NCBI RefSeq assembly: GCF_037975245.1
Contig: NC_092568.1
Location: forward strand, 14,471,501-14,535,500
From: Apostichopus japonicus
Lineage: Eukaryota; Echinodermata; Holothuroidea; Aspidochirotida; Stichopodidae
DNA length: 64,000 bases
Direction: 5' to 3'
Shown piece after piece: positions 54,813 to 64,000 of this stretch. Each line of letters begins with the position of its first letter. Within the stretch, counting starts at the first letter, position 1. The notes under the pieces are model-generated. The model searched no databases and was not told where the DNA came from. It worked only from the letters and a program-made list of their open reading frames with translations. The translations under genes were made by a program, and so were the position numbers.

Positions 54813-57722
54813 ATGGCGCTGACTGATAGCGACACGATTACTCGAGCTCTTGTGTTTTTCTTGTTGTTTTATGTCTTTTTATCGTCTGTGTCGTCTACAT
54901 TTGTGCAATATACTAGAGAGGAGTTGCTACGAATACGACAAGAGATCAATTCAGATTTCGGTAGTTTACAACTCAATGAGAGTCGATTTTCTGTGGATTG
55001 GTTCAACGAAGCCAAATGGAATGAGCCTAAGCCTAAGCGTAAGCGGGGTAGGAGAGGAGGTAAACTAGTTAAACTACGTCGTAGACAATATAATGCCCCA
55101 GTGCCCAGTCTTATTCTGGCTAATGTTCAGAGTCTTTACAACAAAACCGGTGAGTTATTTTCTAGAATTGCAAATTTTCGTGACTATAGCGATTGCAATG
55201 TGTTTTGCCTAACTGAAACATGGCTGACTTCAGATCATCCTGATTGTATACTACAACCACCGGGGTTTACTATCTATCGGCATGATCGTGATCGTCAGAT
55301 TACGGGGAAGTCTCAGGGCGGTGGAGTTTGTTTCCTTATCAACAAGAAGTGGTGTACCGATGTAAGGGTAATTTCCCAAGGAACCACCCAGGACATGGAA
55401 CATATTATGATTAAGTGTAGGCCGTTCTATCTTCCACGGGATTTTTCATCAGTGACTTTGACAGCAGTTTACATACATCCCCGTGCAGACACAAATTTAG
55501 CAGTGGAAAGCCTACGTGAGATTATTTCTAATTGTGAGAATTCCGATCCTAATACCTTGTCTATTGTTGCAGGGGATTTTAATCGAGCTAATCTTAGGAG
55601 CTCAATGCCCGAATTCAAGCAATATGTGACTTGTCCTACTCGTGAAAATAAGACCCTAGATCACTGCTATTGTAAAGTGATAAATGTGTACAAATCCATC
55701 TCGCGAGCTAGTATTGGAAACTCTGATCATTCCACGATACTTCTTATCCCTGTTTACAAACAAAGGTTTAAACAACAAAAGCCTGTGAAAAGGACTATTA
55801 AAGTATGGCCTCAAGAGACAACTGAAGAGCTGCAAGACTGTTTTGCTGACACGGATTGGAATCTGCTTAAAGAGGATAACGACCTGCATTCATTCACTGA
55901 TACTGTGACTGCTTACATTAACTTCTGCCATGACGTCTGCATACCAACTAAGACTATTACGCAATACCCAAACAACAAGCCGTGGTGTGACAAGGTGATC
56001 AAAGCCAAAATTAAGGCCAAGGATGAAGCGTATCGGACCAAAACCACCGATCCGGATCTTTACCACCGAGCTAAGTCTGACCTCCGGAAAGCCATTAAGA
56101 ACGCTAAGAGAGCCCAGAAGGATCGCATTGAGCAAAAGTTTCAGACCGCTAACTCGAGAGAGGTATGGGCCAACATCGAGGCAATTACTCAATATAAAGG
56201 GGTAAAGAGGTCAGTAAACACTGATGATGCAGCATTGCCGGATAAGCTCAACGAGTTTTACGCACGGTTCGACAGAGGGAATAGTAACCAGCCGATCCCA
56301 GTGAACAACGGACATGCCACTGCGCCATTCAATATCGACGTAAATTCGGTAAAATATAAATTTAAGCGGCTAAATGAACGTAAAGCTGCTGGACCTGACG
56401 GTATCACCCCCAAGCTGCTAAAGATGTGTGCCGAGCAACTCGCTGAAGTTTATACGGACATTTTTAATTGGTCACTATGCTCATGTCAAGTTCCTAGGTC
56501 ATTCAAAGACGCAATAATAGTTCCAGTTCCAAAGAAGGGAAACATATCATGTTTAAATGACTATCGCCCAGTTGCACTAACATCTGTACCAATGAAAACG
56601 TTCGAAGGCTTTATTTTAGCTTATCTTAAAACTCTTTTACCTGCTGATTTCGATCCATCCCAATTTGCATATCGCGCAAACAGATCAGTTGAAGATGCTA
56701 TTTCCGTATGGTTACATGAAATCTTTGCCCATTTGGAAAAGAAATGTTCCTACGCCCGAGTACTTTTTATCGATTACAGTTCTGCCTTTAATACTATTAT
56801 TCCTTCGCGGTTACATTTTAAATTATTAGAACACCTCAACTTCCCTGCGTCTATTTGTGATTGGATTTTAGATTTCCTTTTATGTCGCAGACAAACTGTA
56901 AGAGTAGGCAACATTCATTTAGCATCTATTGTTTTAAACACTGGTACTCCTCAGGGTTGTGTGTTATCACCGCTATTGTACTCTCTGTTAACGTACGATT
57001 GCAGAGCCGCCGATCAGAACTCACGAATCATCAAATTTGCAGACGACACTACAGTGACTGGTTTGATTATCAACGAAGATGAGAGTGGCTACCGTGACGA
57101 AGTGGATCTCTTGGCGAAATGGTGCACCGATAACAACCTGATTCTGAATGTGAACAAAACTAAGGAATTAATTGTGGACTTTAGACGAAACAAAAGTACA
57201 AAGGACCCTATCATTATTAATGGATCTGTTGTGGAACAAGTAAATACATTTAAGTTGCTAGGCACGTTTGTTATGGACAACTTATCATGGAACACAAATA
57301 CTGATGAGATACTGAAAAAGGGACGACAGAGACTATTCTTTTTGCGAGCTCTAAAATCGTATGGTGTCAGTCAGAATATTTTAATTAACTTTTATCGTGC
57401 TATTATTGAAAGTATTTTAACTTTAAACATTTTAGTCTGGTTTAGTCGCGTAAGTAAGCATGATCTTAGGAAACTAGAATCTGTCATAAAAAACGCGGAG
57501 CGCCTCATTGGCACAGGCCTACCGTCCCTTCACTCACTCTACCAGGAGCGAACGTTAAAACGTGTTGAAAATATATTGATTGATGATTACCACCCAGCAA
57601 CTGATTATTTCAAGTTCCTGCCTTCAGGCAAAAGAATGCGTACTTTTAAGGGTTCTAAAAGATTTACTGACAGTTTTTATCCTTCTGCTGTGAAGATATT
57701 CAATACGCACCAAAACCGTTAA
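54813..57722 (+). CDS. LINE ORF: apurinic-type endonuclease plus reverse transcriptase (969 aa)
   Basis: This protein would nick target DNA and reverse-transcribe the element's RNA at the nick (target-primed reverse transcription). Seen in order: a hydrophobic stretch at residues 11-30; a basic patch at 73-91 (KPKRKRGRRGG); an endonuclease/exonuclease/phosphatase domain at about 98-310 with LANVQSLYNK (N104), TETWL (E135), GDFN (254-257), LDHCY (282-286) and SDH (304-306); and a reverse transcriptase domain at about 520-770 with KAAGPDG (524-530), DYRPVALTS (583-591), FIDYSSAFN (D654), GTPQGCVLSP (711-720) and FADD (742-745). A conserved-looking C-terminal region follows, ending near FLPSGKRMRTF (935-945). 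All catalytic motifs are present and there is no frameshift or stop, so activity is plausible. The ATG straddles the satellite junction: its A and T come from satellite and its G from the element, so the native start may differ. Clade placement (L2/Rex1/CR1-like rather than Jockey) is inference from the overall pattern. Confidence 0.92.
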   Translation: MALTDSDTITRALVFFLLFYVFLSSVSSTFVQYTREELLRIRQEINSDFGSLQLNESRFSVDWFNEAKWNEPKPKRKRGRRGGKLVKLRRRQYNAPVPSLILANVQSLYNKTGELFSRIANFRDYSDCNVFCLTETWLTSDHPDCILQPPGFTIYRHDRDRQITGKSQGGGVCFLINKKWCTDVRVISQGTTQDMEHIMIKCRPFYLPRDFSSVTLTAVYIHPRADTNLAVESLREIISNCENSDPNTLSIVAGDFNRANLRSSMPEFKQYVTCPTRENKTLDHCYCKVINVYKSISRASIGNSDHSTILLIPVYKQRFKQQKPVKRTIKVWPQETTEELQDCFADTDWNLLKEDNDLHSFTDTVTAYINFCHDVCIPTKTITQYPNNKPWCDKVIKAKIKAKDEAYRTKTTDPDLYHRAKSDLRKAIKNAKRAQKDRIEQKFQTANSREVWANIEAITQYKGVKRSVNTDDAALPDKLNEFYARFDRGNSNQPIPVNNGHATAPFNIDVNSVKYKFKRLNERKAAGPDGITPKLLKMCAEQLAEVYTDIFNWSLCSCQVPRSFKDAIIVPVPKKGNISCLNDYRPVALTSVPMKTFEGFILAYLKTLLPADFDPSQFAYRANRSVEDAISVWLHEIFAHLEKKCSYARVLFIDYSSAFNTIIPSRLHFKLLEHLNFPASICDWILDFLLCRRQTVRVGNIHLASIVLNTGTPQGCVLSPLLYSLLTYDCRAADQNSRIIKFADDTTVTGLIINEDESGYRDEVDLLAKWCTDNNLILNVNKTKELIVDFRRNKSTKDPIIINGSVVEQVNTFKLLGTFVMDNLSWNTNTDEILKKGRQRLFFLRALKSYGVSQNILINFYRAIIESILTLNILVWFSRVSKHDLRKLESVIKNAERLIGTGLPSLHSLYQERTLKRVENILIDDYHPATDYFKFLPSGKRMRTFKGSKRFTDSFYPSAVKIFNTHQNR

Positions 57723-57949
57723 ACAATTTTAAACTTTGTAGACTTTATATTGGATTTGAGGGCATTTATATATATTTGTACTCTTTTATATTTTGTAGGT
57801 ACATTTTATATTTTGTTCATCTTAATATTTTATAGGAACGTTTTCATATCTTTGTGCAATATTATACGTCTCATTTGTTGTTTACAATTTTTAATGTTTT
57901 GAGCTCTTGTTATCAACCAATTTCAATTGTATTTTTATATGATTGGCTG
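57723..57949 (+). other. LINE 3' untranslated region
   Basis: About 227 bp of AT-rich sequence between the ORF stop and the AATAAA, with repeated TTTTATATTTTGTA-like strings. No ORF of note is present. The 3' ends of such elements are normally recognised by their own reverse transcriptase; no specific structure can be assigned by eye. Confidence 0.75.
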
Positions 57950-57955
57950 AATAAA
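57950..57955 (+). promoter_or_regulatory. AATAAA polyadenylation-type signal of LINE
   Basis: AATAAA lies about 20 bp before the end of the element, immediately upstream of the TATC repeat. The position fits a polyadenylation signal. L2/CR1-type elements often end in a short tandem repeat rather than poly(A), so its use is not certain. Confidence 0.55.
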
Positions 57956-57975
57956 TATCTATCTATCTATCTATC
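57956..57975 (+). repeat. TATC microsatellite tail of LINE
   Basis: About five copies of TATC/ATCT end the element and abut satellite TACCGCAC. A short tandem-repeat 3' terminus instead of a poly(A) tail is a known hallmark of L2/CR1-group LINEs. The terminal TA could belong to either the element or the satellite. Confidence 0.8.
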
Positions 57976-60900
57976 TACCGCACATTCGATTTATCGGTAT
58001 TGTAAATTTGATTTATCGGTACCGCACATCGATTTATTTGTAAAGCACATTCGATTGATCGGTACCGCACATTCGATTTATCAGTGTCGCTCATTCGATT
58101 GATCGGTCCCGCAAAATCGATTTATCGGTACCACACATTCGATTTATCGGTACCGCAAAATCGATTTATCGGTACCGTACATTCTCTTTATCGGTCCGCA
58201 CATCGATTAATCGGTAAAGCACATTCGATTGATCGGTTCGGCATATTCGATTTATCGGTATCGTAAATTCAATTAATCGGTATCGCACATTCGATTCATC
58301 GGTATCCAACGTTCGATTTATCGGTATCATACATTCGATTTATCGGTACCGCACATTGGATTTATCGGTACAGCACATTCGATTTATCGGTATCGCACTT
58401 TCTATTAATCGGTACCGCACATTCGATTTAACGGTATTGTAAATTTGATTTATCGGTCCCGCACAATCGATTTATCGGTATCGCACTTTCTATTAATCGG
58501 TACCGCACATTCGATTTATCGGTACCGCACATTCGATTTATCGGTATCGCACATTCGATTAATCGGTATCGCACGTTCGATTTATCGGAATCCCACATTC
58601 GATTTATTTGTATCGCTTATTCGATTTATCGGTATCGCACATTCGATTTATTTGTATCGCTTATTCGATTTATCGGTATCGCACAACCGATTCATCGGTA
58701 TCGCACATTCGACTTATCGGTACCGCACAATCGATTTATCGGTACCGCACATTCGATTTATCGGTATCGCACATTCGATTTATCGGTATCGCACAATCGA
58801 TTTATCGGTACCGCACATTCGATTTATCGGAATCGCACATTAGATTTATCGGTATTGCACATACGATTTATCGGTACCGTACATTCTATTCATCGGTACC
58901 GCACATTCGACTTATCGGTACCGCACAATCGATTTATCGGTACCGCACATTCGATTTATCGGTATCGCAAATTCTATTTATCGGTACCGCACATTCGATT
59001 TATCGGTATCGCACATTCGAATTATCGGTACCGCACATTCGATTTATCAGTATCGCACAATCGATTTATCGGTATTGCCCTTCGATTTATCGGTACCGCA
59101 CATTCGATTTATCGGTACCGCACATCGATTTATCGGTAAAGCACATTCGATTGATCGGTACCGCACATTCGATTTATCAGTATCGCACATTCGATTAATC
59201 GGTCCCGCAAAATCGATTTATTCGTACCACACATTCGATTTATCGGTATCGCACAATCGATTTATCGGTATTGCCCTTCGATTTATCGGTACCGTTCATT
59301 CGATTTATCGGTATCGCACATCGATTTATCGGTAAAGAACATTCGATTGATCGGTATTGCACATTCGATTGATCGGTACCGCACATTCGATTCATCGGTA
59401 CCACATATTCGAAATATCGGTACCGCACATTTGATTAATCGGTATCGCACGTTCGATTTATCGGTACCGCTCCTTCGATTTATCGGTCTTCCACAATCGA
59501 TTCATCGGTACCGCACATTCGATTTATCGGTATTGTAAATTTGATTTATCGGTACCGCACATCGATTTATTTGTAAAGCACATTCGACTGATCGGTACCG
59601 CACATTCGATTTATCAGTATCGCACATTCGATTGATCGGTCCCGCAAAATCGATTCATCGGTACCACACATTCGAATTATAGGTACCGCAAAATCGATTT
59701 ATCGGTATCGCACATTCGATTTTTCGGTAAAGCACATTCGATTTATCGGTACCGCACAATCGATTTATCGGTATCGCACGTTCGGTTTATCGGTACCGCA
59801 CTTTCGATTTATCAGTATCGCACAATCGATTTATCGGTATTGCCCTTCGATTTATCGGTACCGCACATTCGATTTATCGGTACCGCACATCGATTTATCG
59901 GTAAAGCACTTTCGATTGATCGGTACCGCACATTCGATTTATCGGTAAAGCACATTCGATTGATCGGTACCGCACATTCGATTTATCAGTACCGCACATT
60001 CGATTGATCGGTCCCGCAAAATCGATTTATCGGTACCACACATTCGATTTATCGGTACCGCAAAATCGATTTATCGGTATCACACATTCGATTTTTCGGT
60101 AAAGCACATTCGATTTATCGGTACCGCACATTCGATTTATCGGTATCGCACGTTCGGTTTATCGGTACCGCACTCTCTATTCATCGGTACCGCACATTCG
60201 ATTTATCGGTATTGCACAATCGATTTATCGGTACCGCACATTCGATTTATCAGTATCGCCCAATCGATTTATTTGTATCGCTTATTCGATTTATCGGTAT
60301 CGCTCAACCGATTCATCGGTATCGCACATTCGACTTATCGGTACCGCACAATCGATTTATCGGTATCGCACATTCGATTTATCGGTATTGCACATACGAT
60401 TTATCGGTACCGTACTCTCTATTCATCGGTACCGCACATTCGACTTATCGGTACCGCACAATCGATTTATCGGTACCGCACATTCGATTTATCGGTATCG
60501 CACATTCTGTTTATCGGTACCGCACCTTCGATTTATCAGTATCGCACATTCGATTGATCGGTCCCGAGAAATCGATTGATCGGAACCACACATTCGATTT
60601 ATCGGTACCGCAAAATCGATTAATAGGTACCGCACATTCGATTCATAGGTATCGCACATTCGATTTATCAGTATCGCACAATCGATGTATCGGTATTGCC
60701 CATCGATTTATCGGTACCGCACATTCGATTTATCGGTACCGCACATTCGATTTATCGGTTACGAACATTCGATTGATCGGTACCGCATATCGATTAATCA
60801 GTATCGCATAATCGATTTATCGGTACCGCACAATCGACTTATCGGTCCCGCACATTCAATTCATCGGTATCCCACATTCGATTTATTTGTATCGCTTATT

Positions 60901-63900
60901 CGATTTATCGGTATCGCACAACTGATTCATCGGTATAGCACATTCGACTTTTCGGTACCGCACAATCGATTTATCGGTACTGCACATTCGATTTATCGGT
61001 ATCGCATATTCGATTTATCGGTATCGCACAATCGATTTATCGGTACCGCACATTAGATTTATCAGTATCGCACAATCGATGTATCGGTATTGCCCTTCGA
61101 TTTATCGGTAAACCGCACATTCTATTTATCGGTACCGCACATCGATTTATCGGTAAAGCACATTCGATTGATCGGTACCGCACATTCGATTTATCAGTAT
61201 CGCACATTCGATTGATCGGTACCGCACATTCGATTTATCGGTACCACACATTCTATTTATCGGTACCGCAAAATCGATTGATCGGTATCGCACATTCGAT
61301 TTTTCGGTACCGCACATTCGATTTATCGGTACCGCACATTCGATTTATCGGTCTTCCACAATCGATTCATCGGTACCGCACATTCGATTTAACGGTATTG
61401 TAAATTTGATTTATCGGTCCCGCACAAACGATTTATCGGTATCGCACTTTCTATTAATCGGTACCGCACATTCGATTTATCGGTACCGCACATTCGATTT
61501 ATCGGTATCGCACATTCGATTAATCGGTATCGCACGTTCGATTTATCGGAATCCCACATTCGATTTATTTGTATCGCTTATTCGATTTATCGGTATCGCA
61601 CATTCGATTTATTTGTATCGCTTATTCGATTTATCGGTATCGCACAACCGATTTATCGGTATCGCACAATCGATTTATCGGTACCGCACATTCGATTTAT
61701 CGGTATCGCACATTCGATTTATCGGTATTGCACATACGATTTATCGGTACCGTACATTCTATTCATCGGTACCGCACATTCGACTTATGGGTACCGCACA
61801 ATCGATTTATCGGTACCGCACATTCGATTTATCGGTATCGCAAATTCTATTTATCGGTACCGCACATTCGATTTATCGGTATCGCACATTCGATTTATCG
61901 GTACCGCACATTCGATTTATCAGTATCGCACAATCGATTTATCGGTATTGCCCTTCGATTTATCGGTACCGCACATCGATTTATCGGTAAAGCACATTCG
62001 ATTGATCGGTACCGCACATTCGATTTATCAGTATCGCACATTCGATTGATCGGTCCCGCAAAATCGATTTATCGGTACCACACATTCGATCTATCGGTAT
62101 CGCACATCGATTTATCGGTAAAGAACATTCGATTGATCGGTATTGCACATTCGATTGATCGGTACCACATATTCGATATATCGGTACCGCACATTTGATT
62201 AATCGGTATCGCACGTTCGATTTATCGGTACCGCCCTTTCGATTTATCGGTCTTCCACAATCGATTCATCGGTACCGCATATTCGATTTATCGGTATTGT
62301 AAATTTGATTTATCGGTACCGCACATCGATTTATTTGTAAAGCACATTCGATTGATCGGTACCGCACATTCGATTTATCAGTATCGCACATTCGATTGAT
62401 CGGTCCCGCAAAATCGATTGATCGGTACCACACATTCGAATTATCGGTACCGCAAAATCGATTTATCGGTATCGCACATTCGATTTTTCGGTAAAGCACA
62501 TTCGATTTATCGGTACCGCACATTCGATTTATCGGTATCGCACGTTCGGTTTATCGGTTCCGCACTTTCGATTTATCGGTCTTGCACAATCGATTCATCG
62601 GTACCGCACATTCGATTTATCAGTATCGCACAATCGATTTATCGGTATTGCCCTTCGATTTATCGGTACCGCACATTCGATTTATCGGTACTGCACATCG
62701 ATTTATCGGTAAAGCACTTTCGATTGATCGGTACCGCACATTCGATTTATCGGTAAAGCACATTCGATTGATCGGTACCGCACATTCGATTTATCAGTAT
62801 CGCACATTCGATTGATCGGTCCCACAAAATCGATTTATCGGTACCACACATTCGATTTATCGGTACCGCAAAATCGATTTATCGGTATCGCACATTAGAT
62901 TTTTCGGTATCGCACAATCGATGTATCGGTGTTGCCCTTCGATTTATCGGTAAACCGCACATTCTATTTATCGGTACCGCACATCGATTTATCGGTAAAG
63001 CACATTCGATTCATCGGTACCGCACATTCGATTTATCAGTATCGCACATTCGATTGATCGGTACCGCACATTCGATTTATCGGTACCACACATTCTATTT
63101 ATCGGTACCGCAAAATCGATTTATCGGTATCGCACATTCGATTTTTCGGTACCGCACATTCGATTTATCGGTACCGCACATTCGATTTATCGGTCTTCCA
63201 CAATCGATTCATCGGTACCGCACATTCGATTTAACGGTATTGTAAATTTGATTTATCGGTCCCGCACAATCGATTTATCGGTATCGCACTTTCTATTAAT
63301 CGGTACCGCACATTCGATTTATCGGTACCGCACATTCGATTTATCGGTATCGCACATTCGATTAATCGGTATCGCACGTTCGATTTATCGGAATCCCACA
63401 TTCGATTTATTTGTATCGCTTATTCGATTTATCGGTATCGCACATTCGATTTATTTGTATCGCTTATTCGATTTATCGGTATCGCACAACCGATTTATCG
63501 GTATCGCACAATCGATTTATCGGTACCGCACATTCGATTTATCGGTATCGCACATTCGATTTATCGGTATTGCACATACGATTTATCGGTACCGTACATT
63601 CTATTCATCGGTACCGCACATTCGACTTATGGGTACCGCACAATCGATTTATCGGTACCGCAAATTCGATTTATCGGTATCGCAAATTCGATTTATCGGT
63701 ACCGCACATTCGATTTATCGGTATCGCACATTCGATTTATCGGTACCGCACATTCGATTTATCAGTATCGCACAATCGATTTATCGGTATTGCCCTTCGA
63801 TTTATCGGTACCGCACATCGATTTATCGGTAAAGCACATTCGATTGATCGGTACCGCACATTCGATTTATCAGTATCGCACATTCGATTGATCGGTCCCG

Positions 63901-64000
63901 CAAAATCGATTTATCGGTACCACACATTCGATCTATCGGTATCGCACATCGATTTATCGGTAAAGAACATTCGATTGATCGGTATTGCACATTCGATTGA
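57976..64000 (+). repeat. 22-bp satellite array, block 3 (runs off window)
   Basis: The satellite resumes in the same orientation right after the TATC tail of the LINE, at TACCGCACATTCG, and continues to the window end. It shares variant strings with blocks 1 and 2. It includes an 1,842-bp tandem duplication whose second copy is cut off by the window edge. No gene is seen. Confidence 0.97.
61050..64000 (+). repeat. Tandem duplication, 1,842-bp period (second copy truncated by window)
   Basis: Sequence from about 61050 recurs at +1842 (about 62892 onward) until the window ends. Shared markers are CGATGTATCGG, the two-base insertion GGTAAACCGC (61107 and 62949), GGAATCCCACATTCG and GACTTATGGGTACC. 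Differences are sparse: GGTATTGCCC against GGTGTTGCCC, and CACAAACG against CACAATCG. A related, older copy of the middle part lies about 2961 bp upstream (58430-59100). Confidence 0.88.

Larger units (their letters stand above)
52121..54814 (+). repeat. 22-bp satellite array, block 2
   Basis: The same 22-bp satellite in the same orientation resumes directly after the TIR element, at TATCCAACGTTCG, and continues to the 5' junction of the LINE. It is rich in the GGTCTTCCACAATCG, GGTATTGTAAATTTG and TTTGTAAAGCACATTCG variants also seen at 45-50 kb and 57.9-63 kb, so blocks 1, 2 and 3 were one array before the insertions. It contains a 570-bp tandem duplication. No gene is seen. Confidence 0.97.
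54815..57975 (+). mobile_element. LINE (APE-type non-LTR retrotransposon, L2/Rex1/CR1-like), apparently intact coding region
   Basis: This insertion of about 3.16 kb interrupts satellite. Uninterrupted versions of the site (GGTCTTCCACAATCG, then ATTCATCGGTACCGCAC, then GGTATTGTAAATTTG) occur at about 45665, 47399, 49268, 52384, 53063 and 59486. Comparison places the left edge after ATTCAT (54814) and the right edge before TACCGCAC (57976). The three bases CGG of the target are missing and there is no target duplication. Layout: one long ORF, a 3' UTR of about 230 bp, AATAAA, and a short TATC tail. No 5' UTR is present, so the copy is either slightly 5'-truncated or of a family whose ORF starts at the 5' end. 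There is no other copy in the window. Confidence 0.88.

Noticed and set aside
54823-54902. Signal peptide making the LINE protein secreted
   Set aside because: The hydrophobic stretch at residues 11-30 looks like one, but the protein acts on nucleic acid and the true start is uncertain. I note the segment without assigning secretion.
55656-56192. Two minus-strand frames opposite the LINE ORF
   Set aside because: They are antisense shadows of the endonuclease/reverse transcriptase coding region with no domain of their own.
1-64000. Telomeric repeat array
   Set aside because: The unit is 22 bp with internal variants and no TTAGGG- or TTAGG-type G-strand bias; the GGTATC expansions are local and short.

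Overview
The window is almost entirely a tandem satellite array from a eukaryotic, very probably animal, genome. About 59 of 64 kb consists of a 22-bp monomer (blocks TTCGATTTATCGG and TAYCGCACA, repeated head to tail on the + strand). Evidence for an animal host is the complete APE-type non-LTR retrotransposon inserted in the array, together with a second, non-coding element with terminal inverted repeats. Which animal cannot be fixed from the sequence. The style of the elements (G/C-tract ends, L2/Rex1/CR1-like LINE) would fit an aquatic invertebrate, but that is inference. No host gene, tRNA, rRNA, CRISPR array or bacterial operon was seen.

Layout. 1-50173: satellite block 1. 50174-52120: a 1,947-bp element with 17-bp terminal inverted repeats and a TAT target duplication, itself carrying a probable nested insertion (50856-51290), a diverged direct repeat and a polypyrimidine tract. 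52121-54814: satellite block 2. 54815-57975: a LINE of about 3.16 kb with one long ORF (969 codons, endonuclease plus reverse transcriptase), a short AT-rich 3' UTR, AATAAA, and a TATC-repeat tail. 57976-64000: satellite block 3, running off the window.

The satellite is not a plain monomer array. It has at least eight large tandem duplications, with periods of about 4.52, 3.97, 3.93, 4.56/4.47, 2.15, 1.73, 0.57 and 1.84 kb. It also has displaced copies, small duplications that are exact multiples of 22 bp (88, 110, 242), and mosaic junctions. Copies are near-identical wherever compared by eye, which points to recent amplification by unequal exchange or replication slippage. Both mobile elements are single-copy and sit in sites whose uninterrupted versions occur several times elsewhere in the window. 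This gives precise insertion boundaries and shows that the insertions came after the array had amplified.

The long + strand open frames in the satellite come from the monomer lacking stop codons on that strand; they are not annotated as genes. Because 22 is not divisible by 3, all three + frames encode the same 22-residue periodic peptide. The only convincing protein-coding region is the LINE ORF.
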